Assembly: GCA_016744135.1 (NCBI GenBank)
Contig: JADGEX010000001.1
Coordinates: forward strand, 248,001 to 312,000
Reading direction: 5' to 3'
Source: Pseudodesulfovibrio sp.
Lineage (GTDB): Bacteria; Desulfobacterota; Desulfovibrionia; Desulfovibrionales; Desulfovibrionaceae
Length of the DNA: 64,000 nt
A program made the translations under genes and the position numbers. Within the stretch, counting starts at the first letter, position 1; each line of letters starts with the position of its first letter. The notes below the pieces were generated by a model. It did not search any database. It was not told where the DNA came from and worked only from the letters and a program-made list of their open reading frames with translations. Positions 46,009 through 54,524 of the stretch are shown here, in pieces.

Positions 46009-46807
46009 TACGCTCCATATTTTTATTATTGCACTGTATGCGCTTGGCACCGTGCTTTTTCTGACCGGTATTACTACCGCCAATGAAAAGCTCAAACGGA
46101 TTGCCATTTGGTTTGCTGTCGTTGGTTTTTCTTTGAATACCATTGACTTGGGAATAATCCTCATGAGTGATCCAGCCGCTCTCAGTGGTGGAACATTTTA
46201 TTTTAATATTTTGGCGTGGAGTGTCTTAGCCATTTACTTTTTCCTTTGGTGGCGATTGCGGCTTGAATTTTTGGCAATCACCGCCCTGCCTTTAGCTCTG
46301 CTTCTGTTCGTGGCATCCATGGCTTTGGGAGGCATCCGGGTGATCATGCCTCCACAGTTAACCGCATTGTTTTTTGGTTTGCATATAGGATCCCTCGTGC
46401 TGACTCTTGGGGCGCTCATGATGGCTCTCGGGGCTGGTATGGCTTTTATTTATTATAATCGAAAACTTAAAACCAAGGCCGGTCTTACCAGTATGGGAAG
46501 CACTGTGCCCTCTTTGGAAAAATTCGATACCGTAAACCGGTGGGCTGTAGCCATCGGATTTCCTTTGTATACATTGGGACTTTTTTCCACGTTTTTTTGG
46601 TACTGGATTGCACCCAACAAGGAATTTACCTGGGATATCATGAAAATCGGCTCCTTGGCCGTCTGGTTCCTTTATGCATTCCTTTTTCATCAACGAATTG
46701 TACTGGGCTGGCGTGGACGTAAACCTGCTATCCTTGCCATTTGGGTTTTTGTCGGCATGTGCATTTCCCTTATACATCACACCATCACTTTTCGAGTAAT
46801 GCCATGA
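45995..46807 (+). CDS. CcsA/HemX-like membrane protein
   Basis: A 270-residue protein with eight predicted helices, of the cytochrome c assembly (CcsA/HemX) family. GGAG precedes the ATG at 45995. The central FFGLHIGSLVLTLGALMMALGAGMAF and C-terminal HHTITF segments include conserved histidines used for haem binding in this family; a WWRL tryptophan motif is present. In many bacteria a HemX homologue sits before hemA and affects HemA levels; a c-type cytochrome role is also possible given the many haem proteins. It overlaps the hemA ATG by four bases (ATGA). Confidence 0.85.
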   Translation: MGLFDTLHIFIIALYALGTVLFLTGITTANEKLKRIAIWFAVVGFSLNTIDLGIILMSDPAALSGGTFYFNILAWSVLAIYFFLWWRLRLEFLAITALPLALLLFVASMALGGIRVIMPPQLTALFFGLHIGSLVLTLGALMMALGAGMAFIYYNRKLKTKAGLTSMGSTVPSLEKFDTVNRWAVAIGFPLYTLGLFSTFFWYWIAPNKEFTWDIMKIGSLAVWFLYAFLFHQRIVLGWRGRKPAILAIWVFVGMCISLIHHTITFRVMP

Positions 46808-48177
46808 ACAGACAAATCATTCTCATAGGACTCAATCACCGGACTGCCGGTGTTGATGTGCGTGAAAAATTCGCTTTGACCGATGTAGAGAACTTTGAGC
46901 AAGGGCTTATGGCCCACTGTCCAGTGCTCGAATGTATGGCCCTCTCTACTTGTAACCGGGTAGAGATCATCGCTGTTGCTAAAAATATTTCTAAGCGAGA
47001 GGTTGTTGATTCTGTAATTCAGTATTGGGCTGCTATCTGCAAAGGCGACCCCGCATTACTTTTGGATAATACCTACAATTATTCTAGGCTGGAGGCTGTG
47101 AAACACGTTTTTTCTGTCGCGAGTAGCCTAGATTCCATGGTTATGGGCGAGCCACAAATTCTCGGTCAGCTAAAAGATGCATACCGGGCTGCCGTGGCGA
47201 AAGGGACAGCAAAGACCATTGTTAACCGTTTACTTCATAAATCTTTTTCCGTTGCCAAACGTATTCGCACCGAGACGGCCATTGCCTCCAGTGCTGTGTC
47301 CATCAGTTTTGCCGCTGTTGAATTGGCGCGCAAAATTTTTGGCGATTTGGAAGGCACCAAGGCCATGCTGGTGGGTGCTGGCGAAATGGCAGAACTGGCC
47401 GCGACCCACTTACTGCGTAATGGTGTTCAGGATGTCATTATTGCCAACCGGACGTTTTCTCGTGCCAAAGAGTTGGCCGATAACCTTGGTGGCGAACCTA
47501 TTCAGATTGAAAACATGCCGGATCGTCTGCACGAAGTTGACATCGTTATTAGTTCTACAGGTTCCCCTGTTGCCGTAATCAAGGCCAAGGACGTCAAATC
47601 CGTACTTAAGCGACGTAAAAACAAACCCATGTTTTTCATCGACATCGCTGTGCCTCGTGATATTGACCCTGATGTCAACATTTTGGACAACGTATATCTT
47701 TATGACATTGATGACCTCAAAGAGGTTGTTGAAGACAACATGGCGCAACGTCATGAAGAAGCAGCCAAGGCCAGAACCGTTGTTGATCATGAAACAGATA
47801 CTTTTGGTAATTGGTTGCATTCGTTAAATCTTCAGCCGACTATTGTTGATTTGGTGGAAAAGACTGAAGACGTGGCGCATCGGGAATTGAACAAGACATT
47901 GAAAAAAATTGGTCAGGTAGATGAACGGACGCGGAAGGCATTGGAAACACTTGTCCTTTCTGTGGCCCACAAATCTATGCATGAACCCATTTGTTTTTTA
48001 AAACGTCGGACACAAGAAGAAGGTTCAGCCGAACGATTTATCGATTTGGCACGACGTATGTTCAATTTGGACGATGAATCTATTCCGGCGGAAGCCCATC
48101 TTGATCGAAAGAGTAACACCTGCTCGGCAGAAGACATCAACGAGCTCATTAAAGCCTCAAAGAACAAGGAACAATAA
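46804..48177 (+). CDS. hemA: glutamyl-tRNA reductase
   Basis: First committed step of C5 tetrapyrrole synthesis: glutamyl-tRNA to glutamate-1-semialdehyde with NADPH. It has 457 residues. The catalytic Cys50 lies in LSTCNRVEI. The substrate domain has SSLDSMVMGEPQILGQ, the NADPH-binding domain has VGAGEMAELAATHL, and a C-terminal dimerisation helix is present. Its ATG overlaps the CcsA-like stop (ATGA), and its TAA overlaps the next start, so the operon is tightly coupled. Confidence 0.96.
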   Translation: MNRQIILIGLNHRTAGVDVREKFALTDVENFEQGLMAHCPVLECMALSTCNRVEIIAVAKNISKREVVDSVIQYWAAICKGDPALLLDNTYNYSRLEAVKHVFSVASSLDSMVMGEPQILGQLKDAYRAAVAKGTAKTIVNRLLHKSFSVAKRIRTETAIASSAVSISFAAVELARKIFGDLEGTKAMLVGAGEMAELAATHLLRNGVQDVIIANRTFSRAKELADNLGGEPIQIENMPDRLHEVDIVISSTGSPVAVIKAKDVKSVLKRRKNKPMFFIDIAVPRDIDPDVNILDNVYLYDIDDLKEVVEDNMAQRHEEAAKARTVVDHETDTFGNWLHSLNLQPTIVDLVEKTEDVAHRELNKTLKKIGQVDERTRKALETLVLSVAHKSMHEPICFLKRRTQEEGSAERFIDLARRMFNLDDESIPAEAHLDRKSNTCSAEDINELIKASKNKEQ

Positions 48178-48524
48178 TGCGTAGTTATCTAATAGAAGAC
48201 CTGGTCGACAAGAATTATCAAGCTATTGTTGCCGCTTTTGAAGAACTGGGGTTCAGAGGACCTCTTGATGGCATTTATTACCTGCCCTTGCCTGTCGAGC
48301 TTTTGCAGCGTGAACAACAGGATCATCAGAAAGAATGTGGTCCGTATTTCATGGCTCTCGAATGTATTGAAAAAGAAGACGAGAACGCGTTGAAATTAGA
48401 ACTGTTGGTTCGCGGAAGACAAAAAATGCGTTGCTCATGCATCTCATACGCTACTCCTGATCAACGTGCTCACATGATTGAATATTTGGATCAGTTTATC
48501 GATGAACTGGAAGTTTCCGTATAG
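48177..48524 (+). CDS. uncharacterised small protein between hemA and tilS
   Basis: A 115-residue acidic, mostly helical protein, not recognised. A central region GPYFMALECIEKEDENALKLELLVRGRQKMRCSCISYA looks like a beta-sheet with a CSC motif. There is no signal peptide or membrane helix. Its ATG overlaps the hemA stop by one base (TAATG) and it ends 2 bases before tilS, so it is a real, translated member of the operon. Function unknown; the two adjacent cysteines could be ligands or redox-active. Confidence 0.75.
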   Translation: MRSYLIEDLVDKNYQAIVAAFEELGFRGPLDGIYYLPLPVELLQREQQDHQKECGPYFMALECIEKEDENALKLELLVRGRQKMRCSCISYATPDQRAHMIEYLDQFIDELEVSV

Positions 48525-48526
48525 CC

Positions 48527-49537
48527 ATGTTTTCTGCGCCTGATAGTTTTCCTGAAACCCTTCAGAATCTTTTGCCTAAATGGGCGCATTTTTGTCTGTA
48601 TATTGAAAAATTTATAAGTCGTGAACTGAAACAGGAACTTTCTGGAAAACATCTTCTTGTAGGTTTTTCCGGTGGTGTTGACTCTACTGCCCTGCTTCTT
48701 GTTCTTCACTATCTTTCTCAAAGAAATGATTTCCGACTAACTGCAGCCCATCTGAATCATCAACTACGCCCTGAGGCGGATGACGACGCTCAATGGTGTA
48801 CATCGTTTTGTGACACTCTTGGTGTTGAGTGTGTGGTTGAATCCAAAAATATTGGGGATTTTGCTGAAAAACTCGGCGTTGGGATTGAAGAAGCTGGTCG
48901 GAATGCACGTTACGCTTTGTTTCAGAATGTGAAAAATGACACAGGCGCGGATTATGTCGCGTTGGGGCACCAATTGGATGACCTCAGCGAAGATGTTGTT
49001 ATGCGTCTCATCCGGGGTACGGGATGGCCTGGACTATCAGGTATGGCGGGGTATGACCCTCATCGTTCGCTTATTCGTCCGTTGCTTATGATCCCAAAAT
49101 CCACATTGATTGCTTTTGTTACCAAAACAGGTGTTATATGGCGTGAAGATGCGTCAAATGCTGAATCAAACTGGACTCGTAACCGAGTCAGGAACGAAAT
49201 TCTTCCACTTATCCAAAAAGAAAATCCTAGTTTTTGGCAATCAGTGAGCCGTTTGTGGAAAATTGGTCGTATTGAGAAAGATTATTGGCAGTCGATGACA
49301 TTTTCCCCTTCGGAAACACTGGATAACGCTTTTCTGAAGACTGCCCACCAGGCGCTTCGTCTACGATTGTATAAATCATGTCTTGATCAACTTGGTTCAG
49401 GGCAAGTTTTAGCTGATTCATTGTTCAAGCTTGATGAAGCTTGGCAGGGAAAAAACGTTGGAGCGACCTTTCAGTTTCCCGGTGATAAAACTGCGATAAT
49501 CACCGCCGTAGGTGTCGTTTTTGACTGCACCCATTGA
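48527..49537 (+). CDS. tilS: tRNA(Ile)-lysidine synthetase
   Basis: Modifies C34 of tRNA-Ile(CAU) to lysidine, so that it reads AUA. It has 336 residues, on the short side for TilS. The PP-loop SGGVDSTALL lies near residues 50-59, followed by AHLNHQLRPEA and GHQLDD-type catalytic segments. The C-terminal domain is short. Its start is 2 bases after the preceding small gene. Confidence 0.92.
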   Translation: MFSAPDSFPETLQNLLPKWAHFCLYIEKFISRELKQELSGKHLLVGFSGGVDSTALLLVLHYLSQRNDFRLTAAHLNHQLRPEADDDAQWCTSFCDTLGVECVVESKNIGDFAEKLGVGIEEAGRNARYALFQNVKNDTGADYVALGHQLDDLSEDVVMRLIRGTGWPGLSGMAGYDPHRSLIRPLLMIPKSTLIAFVTKTGVIWREDASNAESNWTRNRVRNEILPLIQKENPSFWQSVSRLWKIGRIEKDYWQSMTFSPSETLDNAFLKTAHQALRLRLYKSCLDQLGSGQVLADSLFKLDEAWQGKNVGATFQFPGDKTAIITAVGVVFDCTH

Positions 49538-49636
49538 CTTCCGCAACTCCCCGGTATAAGAGCATGTGATCTTTTGCACAATGTGCTGAGGCGTCATGCA
49601 GGCGCTTCGTTTTCTTATCATCAGGAGGAGTTTATT

Positions 49637-50302
49637 ATGAATATTCTGATTTTCGGCCCTAACGGCTCCGGTAAAGGCACCCAGGGTACCCTGGCCAAAG
49701 ACAAGTACGGTCTGGATCACATCGAATCCGGTGCCATTTTCCGCAAGCATATCGGCGGCGGCACCGAACTCGGCATGAAAGCCAAGGAATTCATCAACAA
49801 GGGCGAACTCGTTCCTGATGATATCACCATCCCTATGGTTTTGGATGTGTTGTCCAGCTCCAAGGACGGTTGGCTGCTCGACGGATTCCCCCGCTCTTTG
49901 GTTCAGGGCGAAAAGCTCTGGGAAGCTTTGCAGAAAGACGGTGAGAAGCTCGATTTCGTTATCGAAATCAAGCTGCCTCGTGAAATTGCAAAGGGCCGTA
50001 TCATGGGTCGTCGTCTTTGCGAAAATAATCCGAATCATCCCAACAATGTCGGTATTTCGGTTATCGCTCCTGACGGCGACAAGTGCCGTGTTTGTGGCGG
50101 TGCCCTGTCCGCTCGTGAAGATGACCAAGACGAAGCTGCAATCGACGTACGTCACAACATCTACTACGATGAAGAGACCGGTACCATGGCTGCTTGCAAC
50201 TTCTACAAGAACATGAAAGACGGTGGTTTCAAGTTCATCGAATTGAACGGTGAAGATTCCATCGACACTATCAAGGATTACTTGATGAGCCAGCTCGTCT
50301 AG
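49637..50302 (+). CDS. adk: adenylate kinase with metal-binding LID
   Basis: Interconverts AMP, ADP and ATP. It has 221 residues from the ATG at 49637, with AGGAGG eight bases upstream; a longer frame to 49574 is not needed. Walker A is GPNGSGKGT (8-16). The LID carries C128, H134, C150 and C153, i.e. Cys-x5-His-x15-Cys-x2-Cys, exactly the pattern reported for the zinc/cobalt/iron-binding adenylate kinase of Desulfovibrio gigas. Codon choice shifts to C-ending codons relative to neighbours, consistent with high expression. Confidence 0.95.
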   Translation: MNILIFGPNGSGKGTQGTLAKDKYGLDHIESGAIFRKHIGGGTELGMKAKEFINKGELVPDDITIPMVLDVLSSSKDGWLLDGFPRSLVQGEKLWEALQKDGEKLDFVIEIKLPREIAKGRIMGRRLCENNPNHPNNVGISVIAPDGDKCRVCGGALSAREDDQDEAAIDVRHNIYYDEETGTMAACNFYKNMKDGGFKFIELNGEDSIDTIKDYLMSQLV

Positions 50303-50323
50303 TTCTATTTACAGAAAGATATT

Positions 50324-50357
50324 AAGCCTCTTCCATTATTATGGAAGAGGCTTTTTT
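50324..50357 (+). terminator. intrinsic terminator after adk
   Basis: AAGCCTCTTCCAT (50324-50336), loop TATT, ATGGAAGAGGCTT (50341-50353) and further T to 50357. A perfect 13-base stem 21 bases after the adk stop. Confidence 0.9.
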
Positions 50358-50505
50358 ATATTTTATGGTGTACTTTTGCCTGACGCGATAAGCCCTTTTG
50401 ATAACCATAGAAGAGAGCTATTTTCTGGGGTGACCTGTTTGATAATAAAGTTTTTATCTTGATTTCTTCTGGTCCATGAAGCGTGGTCATTTATGCATTA
50501 TAAAT

Positions 50506-50541
50506 AAAAAAAGGGAAGGACCATATGGCCCTTCCCTTTTT
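50506..50541 (-). terminator. intrinsic terminator after secF
   Basis: Read on the minus strand, AAGGGAAGGGCC pairs with GGTCCTTCCCTT (one G-U) around ATAT and is followed by a seven-T run. It lies 21 bases after the secF stop. The plus-strand reading also has a T-run, so it may act in both directions. Between this and the adk terminator (50358-50505) I see no gene. Confidence 0.85.
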
Positions 50542-50561
50542 GTTTGTAGTGTATCGAAGAC

Positions 50562-51629
50562 TTATGCTTCAGCTTCCTGCAAGTCTGCGGCACCGGGACC
50601 GAATCCAAGCAGGATCGGGCTAGCGACAAAGATGGAGGAATAGGTACCCACACCTACGCCGATGAGCAGAGCCAAGGCAAAGTCATGGATAACGCTGCCG
50701 CCCAGTACGAACAGGCAGAAGACAACCAACAAGGTTGTTACTGATGTCATGATTGTACGCGACAGGGTCTGGTTTACAGCAGTGTTGATAATCGAGGCGA
50801 ACGTGGTGTTGCCTTTGCGGGCATTATTGTTCTCACGGATACGGTCAAAGACAATAATGGTGTCATTGAGCGAATAACCGATGATGGTCAACAATGCTGC
50901 GATGATGGTTAAATCGAATTCTTTACCAAGAATGGAAAAGATGCCGACTGTAATAGCCACGTCGTGTATGAGTGCTGCAACTGCGCCTAGAGCGTAATTA
51001 AGTTTCAAATACCAGCATAGTCCTACAGTGATAATGAGTGCTGCAATGATCAGCCACCCCATTTCAACACCGAGCAGACCTATGCCGTACACGCCAAAGC
51101 CTAAAGCCGCAGCCATGACGCCTGCAACGGTCCATCGTTGTTCAAAGCGACCGGAGATGTACACGGCAATAAGGAGAACTGCGTAGAACAGAGCCTCAAG
51201 AGCTTTTGTGCGTAAATCCGCGCCCACTTTTGGACCGACCATTTCGAGACGTTGTATCTCGAAATGAGCGCCATCAAGATTGTTTGATAAAGCACTGGTT
51301 ACCCTATTTCGCACCTCTTCTGAGGTGATATTAGAGCTCGATGTACGAATCAAGTATTCATGGTCGCCGTCCAGTCCGAGGGTCTGAACAACGAGGCCGG
51401 GCAATTCAACGCCACTCACGGCGTTTTTGACCATTTCTACATCAGTGTTTTTGTCGATCTTCACCTGGACGATCATGCCGCCTGCGAAGTCGATGCCATA
51501 CTTCGGGCCACCCTTGATGAGAAGGGAGCCAAGGCCGGCCAGGATGATAACCGCTGAAATAGCGAAAGCGATCTTCCTGAGTCCGATGAAGTCTATTTTG
51601 GTATCAGGTTTGATTATTTGAAGTCCCAT
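50562..51629 (-). CDS. secF: protein translocase subunit SecF
   Basis: Proton-driven accessory subunit of the Sec translocon, 355 residues with six helices and one periplasmic P1 domain. Landmarks are IDFAGGMIVQV (P1 start), the VRNRVTSAL region and the fourth-helix segment YSLNDTIIVFDRIRENN. It follows secD by 10 bases and ends at its own terminator. Confidence 0.95.
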   Translation of the reverse strand: MGLQIIKPDTKIDFIGLRKIAFAISAVIILAGLGSLLIKGGPKYGIDFAGGMIVQVKIDKNTDVEMVKNAVSGVELPGLVVQTLGLDGDHEYLIRTSSSNITSEEVRNRVTSALSNNLDGAHFEIQRLEMVGPKVGADLRTKALEALFYAVLLIAVYISGRFEQRWTVAGVMAAALGFGVYGIGLLGVEMGWLIIAALIITVGLCWYLKLNYALGAVAALIHDVAITVGIFSILGKEFDLTIIAALLTIIGYSLNDTIIVFDRIRENNNARKGNTTFASIINTAVNQTLSRTIMTSVTTLLVVFCLFVLGGSVIHDFALALLIGVGVGTYSSIFVASPILLGFGPGAADLQEAEA

Positions 51630-51639
51630 TGTCTTCCCC

Positions 51640-53235
51640 TTAGATGCTCAGCTTGGCGCTATCGGAGCGGCTCTTTAAGTACAAGTCGAACAGGATGCGC
51701 GACACGAAGATTGCCGTAAACATGGACGTTATGATGCCCAAGGTCAGTGTGACGGCGAAGCCGCGAACAGGTCCGGTACCGAATTGATAGAGGATGACTG
51801 CCGCAATGACCGTCGTCACGTTAGCGTCGAGAATGGTCAGGGTCGCCCTGCCATATCCTTCTGCTACAGCCTGCGATGCGGACAGGCCGCGTCGCAGTTC
51901 CTCGCGGATGCGTTCGAAGATAATTACGTTTGCATCAACAGCCATACCGATTGTCAGAATGATACCAGCAATACCCGGCAGGGTCAGCGTGGCACCGAAA
52001 GCTGCCAGACCACCCATGATGAGCATGATATTGATGCAAAGCACAACGTCCGCTACCAGTCCGGCAAAGCCGTAGTAAATAGCCATGAAGCCAAGTACCA
52101 TTGCCATGCCGATGAAAGCGGACATGATGCCGTTGTCGATGGATTCTTGTCCCAAAGATGGGCCAACGCTACGTTGTTCCAGAATTTCGACTGGAGCAGG
52201 CAGTGAACCGGCGCGAAGCACGACTGCGAGGTCGCGGGCTTCTTCTCGGCTGAACTGACCGGTGATGGAAGCGCGTCCACCAGAGATACGTTCCTGAATG
52301 ACTGGTGCGGAATACACCTTGCCGTCCAGAACAATGGCCATACGCTTGTTCACGTTGTCGGTCGTCAGGTTGGTGAAGATGGATCCACCGCGTGCATTAA
52401 ATGTAATAGAAACGTACGGAGCGTTCCAATTGTCAAGAAGCACCTTTGCATCGGTCACGTATTCACCGGTCAGGACCGCGTCACGTTTCAGAACGATGGC
52501 AGATTCGGCGTAATCGCCGCTCGGTAATTTCTTGAGCAGAACGGAAAGTTCACGGCCGGGAGCAAGAATGCCCTGCTTGGCCTTGGCAATATCAGCAGTG
52601 TCGTCCACCATCTTGAATTCGAGATGAGCAGTCTGGCCGATGATTTTGATTGCGCGCTCAGGATCTTGCAAACCAGGCAACTGCACTTGAATGCGGTTAT
52701 CCTGTTGTTTGCGAATGTCCGGTTCGGCAACGCCGAATTGGTCAATCCTGTTGCGAATGGTTTTGATCGCCTGTTCCATGGTCAGCTTTTCTATATCACT
52801 ACGATATTGTGGTGATATGGACAGGATGTATTCTTCCTTGCCGCCGTCCATGATCTTGGTATCTTCAATAGTGAACTGTGTGTAGTCAGTGATGACTTTT
52901 TCGAATGCCTCTTTCTGTTCACTTTTGAGAAGCACGACTTCGATTTGCGATTCATTCAAAACGTTTGGACGCAGAACAAAGATTTCTTTGTCGCGAGCCA
53001 CGGCTTTGAGGTCGTCGCCGAGTCGGGCGAGGTTGTTGTCCATGGCAGTATCCATATCCACTCCGAGAGTGAGATTGATACCACCTTTGAGGTCAAGGCC
53101 GAGGTTGATGGAGTCGCCTGGCAGAATTTTGCCTATTGCTGACTCCTTGAAGCCCGGTATGGACGGCAGCATGTAGGCCAATCCGAGGACCAGGACGACG
53201 AGAGCTGTTACGGCTCTCCAACGCAAACTTTGCAT
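51640..53235 (-). CDS. secD: protein translocase subunit SecD
   Basis: Partner of SecF that pulls exported proteins through the membrane. I chose the ATG at 53235, with AAGGGAG at the right distance; a longer frame from 53265 is unsupported. It has 531 residues: helix at 7-24, the large periplasmic P1 domain beginning LGLDLKGGINLTLGV, then five helices with the conserved GMAVDANVIIFERIREEL segment. Order yajC-secD-secF is canonical. Confidence 0.95.
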   Translation of the reverse strand: MQSLRWRAVTALVVLVLGLAYMLPSIPGFKESAIGKILPGDSINLGLDLKGGINLTLGVDMDTAMDNNLARLGDDLKAVARDKEIFVLRPNVLNESQIEVVLLKSEQKEAFEKVITDYTQFTIEDTKIMDGGKEEYILSISPQYRSDIEKLTMEQAIKTIRNRIDQFGVAEPDIRKQQDNRIQVQLPGLQDPERAIKIIGQTAHLEFKMVDDTADIAKAKQGILAPGRELSVLLKKLPSGDYAESAIVLKRDAVLTGEYVTDAKVLLDNWNAPYVSITFNARGGSIFTNLTTDNVNKRMAIVLDGKVYSAPVIQERISGGRASITGQFSREEARDLAVVLRAGSLPAPVEILEQRSVGPSLGQESIDNGIMSAFIGMAMVLGFMAIYYGFAGLVADVVLCINIMLIMGGLAAFGATLTLPGIAGIILTIGMAVDANVIIFERIREELRRGLSASQAVAEGYGRATLTILDANVTTVIAAVILYQFGTGPVRGFAVTLTLGIITSMFTAIFVSRILFDLYLKSRSDSAKLSI

Positions 53236-53298
53236 GAAAACTCCCTTAATACGAACTAGTTGCAACCTCTTTGCACTACCCTTGCGATAAACACAAGT

Positions 53299-53335
53299 AC
53301 GGACCGGGCCACGGAAAAATTGTGGTCCGGTCCGT
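53299..53335 (-). other. hairpin between yajC and secD
   Basis: Arms 53299-53312 and 53322-53335 pair over 14 positions with one G-U around a nine-base loop. There is no T-run on the minus strand. In a yajC-secD operon it may protect or process the mRNA, or cause partial attenuation, keeping YajC above SecDF. Confidence 0.5.
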
Positions 53336-53365
53336 TAGGGTGTCTCAAAAACTGGTTGCAAGAAC

Positions 53366-53716
53366 CTACTTTTTGTCAGCTGTCGGTACGCCGCCGTCTT
53401 TGTCGGCAACGAATCCGCGCTTAATAACGACATTAACGCCGGTTGCAATCTCAATGGTGAGATTGTCACCATCGATATTCACGATGGAGCCGAGGATGCC
53501 GCCATTGGTCCATACCTTGTCACCCTTACTCAGGGCTTGGAGCATGGCCTTGTGCGTCTTCTGCTTTTTTTGCTGAGGGCGAATGAGCAGAAAGTAGAAA
53601 ATGGCGAACATGAGGACCAGCATGGGCAGCGGGCCGCCGAGAAGGCCGCCCAGACCGCCTGCCTCGCCGCCGCCGGTGGGCGGAGCCATGGCATATGCTA
53701 CGGAATCGAAGAACAT
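53366..53716 (-). CDS. yajC: Sec translocon accessory protein YajC
   Basis: A single-pass membrane protein of 116 residues with one helix (about 31-46) and the family RPQQKKQK motif right after it. A glycine/proline-rich N-terminus precedes the helix. GGAGG precedes the ATG. It lies 46 bases after the last glutamate-synthase gene, so it may be read from that operon too. Confidence 0.93.
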   Translation of the reverse strand: MFFDSVAYAMAPPTGGGEAGGLGGLLGGPLPMLVLMFAIFYFLLIRPQQKKQKTHKAMLQALSKGDKVWTNGGILGSIVNIDGDNLTIEIATGVNVVIKRGFVADKDGGVPTADKK

Positions 53717-53762
53717 AGGTTCCTCCAGAAAAGGTTAATAATGTTGCAGTCTTCTGAGCTAT

Positions 53763-54524
53763 CTAACAGGGAACATACAGATTGCCGTACGGTCGATGTG
53801 AGAACGGACGAATCTTCACAAAGTTCTCACTCATTATTTCCGTGCTGTCCAGCTTCAATTCGTTAGCGTAATCTTTAACTAAATCTTCAATAATTTTCAA
53901 ATCTTCAGAATTCACGGGTTGAGCGTTCAAACCAGGACCGAGTTGATTCTCAGGAACGTCTCCGCGAATATAGATTACACCGCCATGCATTCCTGTGCCG
54001 AGACTTCGTCCCGCAACAGGCGCATCAGACTTATCAGAAAACATACCCAAGAGCAAAATAATTCCGCCAGCCATGTATTCTCCGAGGAAGTCCCCGGCCT
54101 TTCCGCCAACAACGATTTTTGGTTGGTGGTCAAGGTAGGCTTTCATATGAATTCCAACCCGGTAGCCAACATCACCCTTGATGAAAATTTCACCACCACG
54201 CATTGCGTACCCGATGACATCGCCAGCAAGTCCTTCAATGATGATGCGACCATTATCCATAGTATTGCCGACACCATCTTGAGCATTGTTGTGAATACGG
54301 AGTTTGGGACCACGCATAAACGCGCCCAAATCTTGCCCCGGAACGCCATAGACATCGAATGTCAGGTCCCCTTCCAAGGCCGTGGCAATATATCGTTGCC
54401 CGTTGCATTCCTTGAGCGTGAAATCAGTCACGCCACTTTTGATAAGCTCTCGAATTTCTTCGTTGAACTGCTTGTAATATGTTCGCCCTGCCGTGAGGGT
54501 CTTCTTTTTTCTTTTGGCTGTCAT
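53763..54524 (-). CDS. glutamate synthase GXGXG-domain subunit
   Basis: The C-terminal beta-helix domain of GltB as a separate 253-residue protein. Repeating GXXXG/GXG turns are visible (NGRIIIEGLAGDVIGYAMRG, GGKAGDFLGEYMAGG, GTGMHGG). In full-length GltB this domain contacts the ammonia channel. It starts adjacent to the amidotransferase stop, with GGAGG before its ATG. It is the last of the five glutamate synthase genes. Confidence 0.9.
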   Translation of the reverse strand: MTAKRKKKTLTAGRTYYKQFNEEIRELIKSGVTDFTLKECNGQRYIATALEGDLTFDVYGVPGQDLGAFMRGPKLRIHNNAQDGVGNTMDNGRIIIEGLAGDVIGYAMRGGEIFIKGDVGYRVGIHMKAYLDHQPKIVVGGKAGDFLGEYMAGGIILLLGMFSDKSDAPVAGRSLGTGMHGGVIYIRGDVPENQLGPGLNAQPVNSEDLKIIEDLVKDYANELKLDSTEIMSENFVKIRPFSHRPYGNLYVPC

